A DNA stretch of 64,000 nt from Paenibacillus fonticola DSM 21315 (GTDB taxonomy: Bacteria; Bacillota; Bacilli; Paenibacillales; Paenibacillaceae), in NCBI RefSeq assembly GCF_000381905.1, contig NZ_KB907247.1, positions 192,798-256,797 on the forward strand, in the 5' to 3' direction. The notes below the pieces were generated by a model that was given only the letters and a program-made list of their open reading frames with translations, searched no databases and was not told the DNA's origin. A program made the position numbers and the translations under genes. Below are positions 26,200-34,898 of the stretch, piece by piece (positions within the stretch are counted from its first letter, which is position 1; each line of letters opens with the position of its first letter).

Positions 26200-28539
26200 A
26201 TGAATAAAGGAATTTTAACAAAATGGTGGTCGCGTACAAAAGGGGTTTCCGGCTGCAAAGGAAAATATTATCGCAACAATCTGATTATGATGCTCGTCGT
26301 ATCCGCGATTCCCGGAATTATTACCGGAGGGCTCGTCTATTGGATGATCGGCGGCCGCCTGGAAAGCGAGCTGCTGCAAATGCATCATCAACAAATTGAA
26401 CAGCGCGCCCGCAATGTCGATGAACAACTGACGAATTTGGAGCTGATGCTGTCGCATTGGGCTTTCGATCCCCAATTTGATTACAGCCTGGATGGGCTCG
26501 ATTTCAAGGTGAATTTTGAACGGTCCCGCGATATTACCAAGACTTTAGTTGTTATGCAGGGCTCCAACACGATGATTAAGCAGGTGGAATTGTATTTGGC
26601 AGGGCAGGAGCCTTTATTGTTTCATCCTGAGTATGGGGAAATACATTCCCCCGAAGTTTCGGCGTTGTATGACCAGCTTATTCAGACGAAAAAAAGCACG
26701 TATTGGACGGAATGGGCGTTTGACCCAGACAGGCCGGAAGTGAAGGAGCTAACGCTCGTTCACCACATCCCGGGCGGAAGCCAGAAGCCGTTCGGTGCCC
26801 TGTTAATTCGCATGGATACGCTGAAGGTGGCCAATATGCTGAAAACGATGACTCCTTATAATGTGGGGGAGACGTTTCTCGTGCAAAATACAGGCGAACT
26901 GTTTGCTTCAGCGGGGGACAGCGCCCCGGATTCTCCCTTCGTCACCGGGCTGCGCACGAAAATCCATGATCGGGAACCGGACATGAAATCGTCTTTTTTC
27001 TTCGAATGGGAAGGCGCGACTTATGCGGTAACTTACGGGGAGTTCTCGCGAATTTCTACGGAATGGACTTATGTATCGGCTTCGCCGATTACGAGTATTA
27101 CCTCGCCGGTGATGCTTATCTCCAAGCTGATTTTTATCGTCAGCTTTAGCGCCTTGCTTCTGGCCGCGCTGTTAGCCTGGATCGCTTCCCGAAGGATGTA
27201 TTCTCCGGTCAAGCGTCTGTTCAAGACGTTGCTTTTGGATGATCTGAAGACGGAGGGCCAAGAAGATGAGTTTACGCTGATTGAGAGGCAATGGTTAAAT
27301 CTGCACTGGGAGAGCCATGATTTGCAGCGCAAATTGGCGGAACAGCTGCCTCATGTGAAGGAGAGTTTTTTGAACCAGCTGCTGCAGGGGCATCTGTACG
27401 CTTATTCTGAACAGGACTTGCGCCGGAGAATGGAGCGGTTCAAATGGGAAGTGGAGCACAAGCAATTCATTATTATTTACGTTCAGTTGACGGGGATTAA
27501 GAGCCTCGAAGGGAAGTTCAGAAGCGGAGATGAGGGGCTTGTATCCTACGCGGCGGCAAATGTTATCGGTGAACTGGCGGCACAGCGGTTCAACCAGTCC
27601 GATACGATTCATTTCCATGACTTAACGGCCGGCGTATTGCTAGTGGTCCCGGATGACGGCTCCGCTGAGTCCGAGGTCCTCAGCTACTGCGAGGAACTGG
27701 CCAGGACGATTAACGTCATCTTAAAGATGCGGGTTACCGTTGCCATTAGCGCTCCGGTAAGCGGCGTTTCGGACATCCCGCTGGCATTCGAAGGGGTTAA
27801 GCAGGCCGCCAGCTATCGTCCCTTCAGTAACGAGAATCAGATCATCGACATGGAGCGGATGGATCAGGAAGGAACGGACGATGCGGAGCCTACCTATTCA
27901 TTTACGTTGGAACGGGAGTTGATTCAGGCTATGCGAACAGGGCAGGAGGAAGATGCACATCGGCTTCTCGCTGACTTTATCGAGGCGTTAAAGGCCAAGG
28001 AGGCAAAGGCGATCGATGTGCAGCAGGGGATGCTGCATCTGCTCGGCCATGTTCAGCATGTAATTATGCTCTCCGGCATTGACCCGAAACGCTTATATAT
28101 GGGGGTCAATATGTACGAAGCGCTGTCGCAAATCCGCGAGCCGGAGCTGATTCTGATTTGGTTTAAGGAGAAGGTGGTTGCTCCTTATTTAAAGGAGCTT
28201 TCGCAGCGCTCCAAAGCCGAAGTGAAAATGATGATCGAGCAGGCGATGATCTATTTGCAGCAAAACTATATGAACGATGTTTCTCTCGATAGCTGTGCGG
28301 ATGAGATCGGCACGAATACATTTTTTTTAAGCAAGTCGTTTAAGCAGGTGTTAGGTCATAATTTTATCGATTATTTAACGGAGCTGCGGATGGACAAAGC
28401 GAAGGAACTGCTGCGCGGCAGTCATTTGCGGATCAGTGAAGTAGCCGAACGAGTAGGATACCAGCACAGTTATTTCAATCGTATCTTCAAAAAACTGGAG
28501 GGAATGACGCCAAGCCGTTATCGGGAATTAAGCCAGTGA
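26200..28539 (+). CDS. Membrane-bound AraC-type regulator (YtdP/YesS-like)
   Basis: 779 residues from ATG 26200 (ribosome site GGTGA; a frame extension to 26155 has none). Two membrane segments (about 25-50 and 305-328) enclose a large extracellular sensor domain, probably Cache-like. A cytoplasmic middle region follows, then an AraC double helix-turn-helix at about 680-778 ending GYQHSYFNRIFKKLEGMTPS. B. subtilis YtdP and YesS have this layout and sit in rhamnogalacturonan clusters. It likely senses an oligosaccharide outside and activates the transporter and enzyme genes around it. Confidence 0.9.
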   Translation: MNKGILTKWWSRTKGVSGCKGKYYRNNLIMMLVVSAIPGIITGGLVYWMIGGRLESELLQMHHQQIEQRARNVDEQLTNLELMLSHWAFDPQFDYSLDGLDFKVNFERSRDITKTLVVMQGSNTMIKQVELYLAGQEPLLFHPEYGEIHSPEVSALYDQLIQTKKSTYWTEWAFDPDRPEVKELTLVHHIPGGSQKPFGALLIRMDTLKVANMLKTMTPYNVGETFLVQNTGELFASAGDSAPDSPFVTGLRTKIHDREPDMKSSFFFEWEGATYAVTYGEFSRISTEWTYVSASPITSITSPVMLISKLIFIVSFSALLLAALLAWIASRRMYSPVKRLFKTLLLDDLKTEGQEDEFTLIERQWLNLHWESHDLQRKLAEQLPHVKESFLNQLLQGHLYAYSEQDLRRRMERFKWEVEHKQFIIIYVQLTGIKSLEGKFRSGDEGLVSYAAANVIGELAAQRFNQSDTIHFHDLTAGVLLVVPDDGSAESEVLSYCEELARTINVILKMRVTVAISAPVSGVSDIPLAFEGVKQAASYRPFSNENQIIDMERMDQEGTDDAEPTYSFTLERELIQAMRTGQEEDAHRLLADFIEALKAKEAKAIDVQQGMLHLLGHVQHVIMLSGIDPKRLYMGVNMYEALSQIREPELILIWFKEKVVAPYLKELSQRSKAEVKMMIEQAMIYLQQNYMNDVSLDSCADEIGTNTFFLSKSFKQVLGHNFIDYLTELRMDKAKELLRGSHLRISEVAERVGYQHSYFNRIFKKLEGMTPSRYRELSQ

Positions 28540-28675
28540 CAAAAAAGTCCAAACCGTTTGAAATAATGCAACCCGCCATGGTGAGCGTAGCAGCGATGCG
28601 GCAAGAAAGTCTTATTGCTGGTAAGTGGCAGCGTGCCTACAATGGGGATACCTTGAAATGAAGGAGTGGTTGCCT

Positions 28676-31483
28676 ATGTCTTCATGGTCACCAGTTAGGT
28701 TGCGGTGGCTGGATCCCTCATTCTTGCCCGCTGGCCCCGTTGGATTAACGTGGGGTGTCCCTTGGAGCAAAGGGGAGCTGAGCCGGGAGGAGTTGTCCAG
28801 CCTTCGGTTAATTAAGACCGATGGCGGATCCGGCTCAGGTTTGCCAGGGGGAATGAAATCAGGCGGGATAGCGATTTGCCGTGGTCCGGGAGCGGAAGGT
28901 GAGCAACTGCCTTTGCAGTCCTGGGCCACGGCTTATTGGCCTGACGGCAGCGTCAAGTGGACGGCGCACGCTGCGGTAGCTGATGCGAGGGCCGATGAGG
29001 CTACAACGGCTGAGGCTACAGTAGATGAGGCAGCAGCAGATAAGGATACAGCGAATGAGGCCACTGCAGCTGTGAACAATCAGCACGCGGATTCGCTCAG
29101 CGGGGGAAGAAATGACTGCGAGCAGAACGGCAAGGCAGTGAGCCAGTTGATCATAAAGGAGACGGACGACACTATTTTCATCGATACAGGGATCATCGCT
29201 TGTACGGTTAACAAGCAGGGGCGAGGGATTATTCGCCGTATCGTGCGCGGTGATAATGAGATTTGCAGCGGAGGAGAGTTAATCTGCATTCGTGAGGAAA
29301 CAAGTTTAGCATCTGGTTCACGAACTTTAAGGGAGGAACCATTCACTGGCACTACGCTGCGGGGGAAGGTGGAGCAGCAGGGGCCGGTACGGGCCGTGGT
29401 GAGACTGGATGGCAGGCACCGTTCTATGGCTGCAGGTACGCGGGAATGGCTGCCTTATACGCTCCGGTTGTATTTTTATGCTGGATTGCCGACGATTCGG
29501 CTAATATATACATTTTATTATGACGGAAATCCACATCAGGATTTCATTAAGGGGCTGGGGATTTCCTTTGCCGTACCGATGCGAGGAGCGTTTTACAACC
29601 GGCATGTACGCTTTGCCGGAGAGAAGGGCTTGTTCAGCGAATCGCCAAAATCGCTCCATACCCGCCGCACTAAAGGGCGCTATCAGGAAATGCATGCCCT
29701 GCAAACAGCAGGTGGCCTGGTCAGCTTTGATCCTGAGGAAGACGCTTATTTTCTCGGACTGCTGGATGACTCGGCAAACTGGGACAGCTTCAAGCTGGTG
29801 CAGGATAGTTCCGAGCATTATCGCGTGTCGAAGCGGACCGGACCGGGCTGTTGTTGGGTGAGGGCTGCTGACGGTAGAAGAGCCGGAGGACTCGGCTACG
29901 TCGGTGGCGAAGGAGGCGGGCTTGCGGCCGGGATAAAAGACTTTTGGCAAAAGTCGCCTTCAGGACTGGAGGTGCGTTCCACTACGGAAGACGAAGCCAG
30001 ATTATTCGTATGGCTCTGGTCGCCCGATGCGCCGGGGATGGACCTTCGGCATTACGATACGCGGACACATGTGGAATCGGCCTATGAAGGAGCGGAGGAA
30101 CTGCGGGCCACGCCATACGGGATCGCGAATACGAGCAAACTGACGCTGTGGTGCACGGACCGGACGCCAGAGCCGAAGCAACTGCGCGATATGGCGGCGG
30201 AAGCTGCTTCGCCTGCCCGGCTCGTCTGCGATCCAGCTTATTACTATGAGGCCGGTGCCTTCGGTATTTGGAGCTTGCCGGATCGAAGCACTCCGGCCAA
30301 AGCCTATCTGGAGGAGCGGCTGGATGGGATTATCGCCTTTTATCAAACGGAGGTGGAGCAGCGGAAATGGTACGGTTTTTGGGATTATGGTGATTTCATG
30401 CACAGCTATGATCCTGTACGGCATGCATGGAACTATGATCTGGGCGGATGTGCTTGGCAAAATACGGAGCTCGTGCCTAACATGTGGCTTTGGCTCATGT
30501 TCCTGCGCTCCGGCCGCGAGGATATATTCCGTTTGGCAGAGGCGATGACCCGGCATACGAGTGAAGTGGATGTGTACCATTTCGGTGAATATGCGGGTCT
30601 TGGCTCTCGGCACAACGTCGTTCACTGGGGCTGTGGCTGCAAGGAAGCTAGGATCGCTATGGCTGGGCTGCATCGATATTACTATTACCTGACTGCCGAT
30701 GAACGGATTGGAGATATTTTGGACGAAGTAAAGGATGCCGATTACTCAACGGTTACCCTTGATCCGATGCGGTCTTATTTCCCGAAGGATGAGCATCCCA
30801 CTCATATCCGGGTCGGACCGGATTGGGCCGCGTTCAGCTCCAACTGGATGACCCAATGGGAGCGCTATGAGAATGCGGCTTACCGAGACAAGATCATTAC
30901 AGGCATCGATTGCATTAAGGCCGCTAATTTCCGGCTCATCTCCGGCCCGACCTATGGTTATGATCCAAAGACCGGGCTCCTTACGGGGATGGGGGACGAC
31001 AATTGGGGGCGGCACTTGGCAATTTGCATGGGCGGGCCTCAAGTATGGTTCGAGTTGGCGGCCATGCTGGAGGATCCGCAGTGGGAGGATATGCTGGCTG
31101 AATTCGGAGTGTTCTACAACCTGCCGGAGGAGGAGAAGTTCGCTTTGACGGACGGAGCCATCGGCGGCGGGAAGCTGAGGTTCGAGCATCCTGTGCTCAG
31201 TGTGGCCATCGCGGCCTACGGGGCCTATTACCGGAAAAATGCTGCGGTGGCGGCGCAGTGCTGGTCGATATTGCTGAACAACGACTTTGCGCGCACAAAC
31301 CTGCAAAAAGCCGGGACTCCCGTCACCCATGTGGAAGAGCAGCTTGAAATCGAATGGATGAACACGAATGAAGCCTCCCAGTGGTCAATCAATACGATGA
31401 TCAGCCTGGAACTGATCGCCAATCATTTACCGGATTTCTTGGATCTAGCGGAATCGTCTGCTAACGAAGTTAACTCAGGATAG
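28676..31483 (+). CDS. Exo-rhamnogalacturonan lyase-like protein (PL26-like)
   Basis: 935 residues from ATG 28676 (AAGGAG 9 bases upstream; an earlier GTG at 28625 has no ribosome site). The N-terminal pattern WGVPW...LPLQSWATAYWPDGSVKW is that of the PcRGLX/YetA-like exo-rhamnogalacturonan lyase group, and the Trp/Tyr-rich (alpha/alpha)-type middle domain (WYGFWDYGDFMHSYD, GSRHNVVHWGCG) fits too. It would release unsaturated disaccharides from rhamnogalacturonan I. No signal peptide, hence a cytoplasmic enzyme. Odd: an Ala/Glu/Asp/Thr-rich insertion at about residues 103-140, encoded by imperfect short repeats (28982-29072), breaks the otherwise normal N-terminal domain. Confidence 0.8.
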   Translation: MSSWSPVRLRWLDPSFLPAGPVGLTWGVPWSKGELSREELSSLRLIKTDGGSGSGLPGGMKSGGIAICRGPGAEGEQLPLQSWATAYWPDGSVKWTAHAAVADARADEATTAEATVDEAAADKDTANEATAAVNNQHADSLSGGRNDCEQNGKAVSQLIIKETDDTIFIDTGIIACTVNKQGRGIIRRIVRGDNEICSGGELICIREETSLASGSRTLREEPFTGTTLRGKVEQQGPVRAVVRLDGRHRSMAAGTREWLPYTLRLYFYAGLPTIRLIYTFYYDGNPHQDFIKGLGISFAVPMRGAFYNRHVRFAGEKGLFSESPKSLHTRRTKGRYQEMHALQTAGGLVSFDPEEDAYFLGLLDDSANWDSFKLVQDSSEHYRVSKRTGPGCCWVRAADGRRAGGLGYVGGEGGGLAAGIKDFWQKSPSGLEVRSTTEDEARLFVWLWSPDAPGMDLRHYDTRTHVESAYEGAEELRATPYGIANTSKLTLWCTDRTPEPKQLRDMAAEAASPARLVCDPAYYYEAGAFGIWSLPDRSTPAKAYLEERLDGIIAFYQTEVEQRKWYGFWDYGDFMHSYDPVRHAWNYDLGGCAWQNTELVPNMWLWLMFLRSGREDIFRLAEAMTRHTSEVDVYHFGEYAGLGSRHNVVHWGCGCKEARIAMAGLHRYYYYLTADERIGDILDEVKDADYSTVTLDPMRSYFPKDEHPTHIRVGPDWAAFSSNWMTQWERYENAAYRDKIITGIDCIKAANFRLISGPTYGYDPKTGLLTGMGDDNWGRHLAICMGGPQVWFELAAMLEDPQWEDMLAEFGVFYNLPEEEKFALTDGAIGGGKLRFEHPVLSVAIAAYGAYYRKNAAVAAQCWSILLNNDFARTNLQKAGTPVTHVEEQLEIEWMNTNEASQWSINTMISLELIANHLPDFLDLAESSANEVNSG

Positions 31484-31511
31484 CTTACTAAAGCTGAAAG
31501 GGACGGATAGG

Positions 31512-32366
31512 ATGCGGAAAGTATGTGAGGCAGGGGGGACGGGCAGGAGGCGGAAGGTATGTGAAGCTGCGGAGGGAGGGACGGATAGGATGCAAGAAGG
31601 GATGCAAGAAGGGATGCATGAAGGAATGCATGAAGGAATGCAAGAAGGTATGCAAGAAGGTATGCATGAAGGCATGCATAAAGCCAAGAGCCTCTTGATT
31701 CCGCCGGAGTGGAGGCTGCTGTACGATAATCCATTGCAATCGGCGGAGGATACAGTTGGATTTCGAATGGAAGGGGATGGCATAGTAACCTTTCCCCAGC
31801 GCTGGATGCGGCTTGAAAGCACCCGTAGTGCGGAAGAGGGCCAGAAAGCGAATTTTGTGTTCTGGTGTCCAGAGGAGTTTCCTGGGGAAGCAGCGATTTC
31901 CTGGCGTTTCAGACCGATCCGGGAGCCGGGTTTGGCTATTTTATTTTTTAGTGCAAAGGGAGCGGATGGCAAGGATCTCTTCGACCCATCGCTGCCGCCG
32001 CGTACGGGAGAATACGATCAGTATCATCACGGCAGGATGGATGCTTTTCATATTTCTTATTTCCGCCGGATGTGGAGCGAGGAGCGGCAGTTTCATACGT
32101 GCAATTTGCGCAAAAGCTACGGCTTCCATCTGGTGGCGCAAGGGGCCGATCCTCTGCCTGGAGTGATGGATGCCGCCGCTTCATACCAAATGACTATTAT
32201 AAAAAAGGGCTCTTCGATTACGTTCGCCATCAATAAGCTTCAGGTGCTGTCCTGGGAGGATGACGGCGAAACCTACGGTCCGCTGCTTGCAGGCGGCAGG
32301 CTCGGTTTCCGGCAAATGGCGCCGTTTGTAGGGGAGTATGCGGAGCTCCGTGTATATGGCCTTTAA
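31512..32366 (+). CDS. DUF1961 (YesU-like) protein with repeat-encoded N-terminus
   Basis: Up to 284 residues. The conserved domain begins near residue 58 (IPPEWRLLYDNP) and is a concanavalin-like beta sandwich as in B. subtilis YesU of the rhamnogalacturonan cluster; FRPIREPGLAILFFSAKG is typical. Its exact reaction is not established. The first 58 codons are unusual: a GC-rich low-complexity stretch, then eight in-frame ATG codons exactly 12 bases apart (MQEG/MHEG repeats). The true start is uncertain: ATG 31512 and ATG 31590 both have purine-rich sites upstream (GAAAGGGA and GGAGGGAGGG). Confidence 0.8.
   Translation: MRKVCEAGGTGRRRKVCEAAEGGTDRMQEGMQEGMHEGMHEGMQEGMQEGMHEGMHKAKSLLIPPEWRLLYDNPLQSAEDTVGFRMEGDGIVTFPQRWMRLESTRSAEEGQKANFVFWCPEEFPGEAAISWRFRPIREPGLAILFFSAKGADGKDLFDPSLPPRTGEYDQYHHGRMDAFHISYFRRMWSEERQFHTCNLRKSYGFHLVAQGADPLPGVMDAAASYQMTIIKKGSSITFAINKLQVLSWEDDGETYGPLLAGGRLGFRQMAPFVGEYAELRVYGL
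31590..31685 (+). repeat. 12-bp tandem repeat with eight in-frame ATG codons
   Basis: ATG codons at 31590, 31602, 31614, 31626, 31638, 31650, 31662 and 31674, each preceded by AAGAAGG or TGAAGG. The unit is ATGCAAGAAGGG with CAA/CAT and third-position changes. Just upstream, about 80 bases (31499-31589) hold a degenerate duplication in which GACGGATAGGATGC occurs twice. The array covers the translation start region of the DUF1961 gene. Confidence 0.95.
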
Positions 32367-32412
32367 GTCATTGGAGCTAGATTTAAATCAGCATATGAAA
32401 GATAGGAGGATC

Positions 32413-33222
32413 ATGACGTTGCCGAACATTTATTTATGCTTCCCTGAAGGGAAGCACAAGGCGCTCACCATGAGCTATGACGACGGGCGGAGAGCGGATC
32501 AGAGGCTGGTTGAGATTTTTAATCGGCATGGTGTACGCGGAACGTTTCATATTAACTCCGGATTGATGGGGGGATCTGACCGATTGACTGCGGAGGAGGC
32601 GGTGGCACTGTATAAAGGACATGAGGTATCAGTGCATACGGTCAGTCATCCGACCATGTCCCGCTGTCCGATGGAGCAAATTGTAAATGAAGTAATGGAG
32701 GACCGCAAAAACCTTGAAGGCCTGCTTCGGGTACCGGTTCGGGGCATGTCCTATCCTAACGGTTCCTACAATGAGGAGATCAAGCAGCTGCTGCCCCATC
32801 TCGGCATCGAGTATGCGCGGACAGTACAAACGACCCGCGGCGGTTTCGGACTGCCTGACGATTGGCTGCAGTGGCAGGCAACCTGTCATCACAACGATCA
32901 CTTACTGGAGCATGCGGCGAACTTTGTGCAGCTGCATAAGAAGCAATATTTATATTTGATGTACGTTTGGGGACACAGCTATGAATTTGATCAGGACGGC
33001 AACTGGGAACTGATGGAGCGGTTCTGCGAGAAAGTTGGCGGGCGGGAAAATATATGGTATGCGACAAACATTGAAATTGTGGATTATATGAATGCTTGCA
33101 AATGGCTGAAATTCGCTGCTTCCCGGGAATTTGTCCACAATCCTGGAGCTGCTTCGATCTGGCTGGAGGTCGACGGACGCATCGTCGAAATACCTGGCGG
33201 CAGCCAGGTTGCGTTGTTGTAA
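32413..33222 (+). CDS. Polysaccharide deacetylase family protein (CE4-like)
   Basis: 269 residues from ATG 32413; TTG 32419 has better spacing (9 bases) from AGGAGG and may be the real start. Motif 1 is SYDDG and motif 2 is HTVSHP, giving the Asp and two His that bind the metal in NodB-like deacetylases; RGMSYPNGSYN is motif 3. In this cluster it could remove acetyl groups from rhamnogalacturonan oligosaccharides. No signal peptide. The longer frame overlaps the DUF1961 gene. Confidence 0.87.
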   Translation: MTLPNIYLCFPEGKHKALTMSYDDGRRADQRLVEIFNRHGVRGTFHINSGLMGGSDRLTAEEAVALYKGHEVSVHTVSHPTMSRCPMEQIVNEVMEDRKNLEGLLRVPVRGMSYPNGSYNEEIKQLLPHLGIEYARTVQTTRGGFGLPDDWLQWQATCHHNDHLLEHAANFVQLHKKQYLYLMYVWGHSYEFDQDGNWELMERFCEKVGGRENIWYATNIEIVDYMNACKWLKFAASREFVHNPGAASIWLEVDGRIVEIPGGSQVALL

Positions 33223-33310
33223 TGAACTTGTATTTGCGGCGAGGAATGAGGAGTGGCTTTCACAAAAACAGGAGGACATTTTAATATGCGGGAAACAGGG
33301 GGAATGCAGG

Positions 33311-34600
33311 ATGAATCAGGCAACCAGGCCGGAAAAGCAGCTTTGGCAGCTGGCCAGCATAGATATTCGGGCCGCCGGCCCAAGGTGCAAAATGCTGCTG
33401 GGTGATCTCAACGGGGACGGGCGGGCAGAACTGGTGCTTGTCCAACCTGACAAACGGCAGGATGTCCGTTATATTCCTCATCAGGTACAGTGCCTGACAG
33501 CTTATGATCTTCATGGCAAGCTGCTATGGCAGCAGGGCGAGCCAGATGCTGGAGCCGGCAGCCACGGCTCGGATTATCCGGCCCAAATTTATGATATCGA
33601 TGGGGATGGCAAGCTTGAAGTGCTGTGTGTCATGAACGGCAAATTTTATATTTTAGAAGGCGCCACCGGCAGGCTGAAATCGGTATATGATTTACCCGAT
33701 CCGCACGCTCATGATTGTATTATTATCGCTAACTTGACGGGGAGCGATCATGCTTCAGACATTATTTTAAAAGACCGTTATCACCGGATTTGGGCGCTGA
33801 CCCGGGAATTTGAGCTGTTGTGGACGCATGAGGGGAATATCGGGCATTATCCGTGGGTTTACGATTTGAATGGCGATGGTTATGACGAAGTGATGGCGGG
33901 CTACGATTTACTGGATCACCGGGGCAAGGTGCTGTGGAGCTGCCATGATCTTGAAGACCATGCGGACTGCATATGGGTCGGAGACGTAGATGATGACGGG
34001 CTGATGGAGCTCGTTATAGGCGGCAGTGTTACGGTAATGTACGACAGGGAAGGAAATGAACGGTGGCGGTATGACGGTTCTATCGAATCACAGCATATTG
34101 CGCTTGGCAGATTCAGAGCGGATTTGCCGGGCCTGCAAATTGCCGGACTGGATCGCATGGTTCGAGAGGATGACGGAAAAGGCCTGAAAGGAAAAGACGC
34201 GCTGTTTTTACTGGACTGTGAAGGCAAGGAGCTATGGAAAGAGAAGCGGACGACAAGCGGCTGGCTGACGATTGCCGAAACGCTGAGCAATTGGCGCCCC
34301 GGATCGCCGGATTATATTTTAGCGTATCGGCGGGGAGGGGGAGTGTACCCCGCTTTGTACGACGGTTATGGGAACATCGTCGCCAAGTTCCAGCACGAAG
34401 GGTATGCGGTTCATGGAGATTTGCTGGGGCAAGGCACGGAGCAGGTAGTCATTTATGATGATGAGCTGGCCGTCGTGTATTCGAGCCACAATATAGATTT
34501 GGCTTTGCCGACTTCCGGTATACCGCTAATCCAGTCCAAACGGCTGTACAGCTCCACCCTTTATCCCGGCGGGGAAGTGACCGGGCCGGGAAAGAAGTAG
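33311..34600 (+). CDS. FG-GAP beta-propeller protein, rhamnogalacturonan-lyase-like
   Basis: 429 residues from ATG 33311, with AGGGGG about 8 bases upstream; the frame extends upstream to 33131 inside the previous gene without a ribosome site. Four calcium-binding FG-GAP type loops are visible: GDLNGDGRAE, YDIDGDGKLE, YDLNGDGYDE and GDVDDDGLME. Such blades form the propeller of PL11 rhamnogalacturonan lyases (YesW/YesX), which fits the cluster, but the catalytic region of PL11 was not identified, so it may be a non-catalytic relative. No signal peptide. Confidence 0.65.
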   Translation: MNQATRPEKQLWQLASIDIRAAGPRCKMLLGDLNGDGRAELVLVQPDKRQDVRYIPHQVQCLTAYDLHGKLLWQQGEPDAGAGSHGSDYPAQIYDIDGDGKLEVLCVMNGKFYILEGATGRLKSVYDLPDPHAHDCIIIANLTGSDHASDIILKDRYHRIWALTREFELLWTHEGNIGHYPWVYDLNGDGYDEVMAGYDLLDHRGKVLWSCHDLEDHADCIWVGDVDDDGLMELVIGGSVTVMYDREGNERWRYDGSIESQHIALGRFRADLPGLQIAGLDRMVREDDGKGLKGKDALFLLDCEGKELWKEKRTTSGWLTIAETLSNWRPGSPDYILAYRRGGGVYPALYDGYGNIVAKFQHEGYAVHGDLLGQGTEQVVIYDDELAVVYSSHNIDLALPTSGIPLIQSKRLYSSTLYPGGEVTGPGKK

Positions 34601-34883
34601 TTGGTGTGGGAAGGGCGAAGTAGGGCGAGTCGGGTGAATGTAGTGAGAAGGAGTAAGTGAAGTGAGCGGAATGAATGATGTGAACGGAATATAAGGAATA
34701 CAGGAAGTACAGGGAATAGAGGGTGTGCAAGGAATACAAGGAGTAGGAATGCAAGGAGTACAGTGAGTACGGAGAGTACAGAGAATACAAGAAGTACAAG
34801 AAATACAAGAAATACAAGAAGTCAGGGAGTAAAAGGAGTACAGGGTGTGCAAGGAATACAAGGAGTAGGAATGCAAGGAATGC
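34601..34883 (+). repeat. Purine-rich degenerate repeat tract
   Basis: About 280 bases built of drifting 9-12 base units such as AAGGAGTAC, AAGGAATAC and AAGAAATAC; the longer block GTGTGCAAGGAATACAAGG occurs twice (34722 and 34847). Only purine-rich strand = plus. No gene is supported here. It leads straight into the ribosome site (GGAGGTGA) of the GH105 gene. Confidence 0.8.
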
Positions 34884-34898
34884 ATGGAGGTGAATGAA

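Noticed and set aside
33131-33310. Upstream extension of the FG-GAP frame overlapping the deacetylase gene
   Set aside because: There is no ribosome site, and the extra residues are read from the coding part of the previous gene in another frame.
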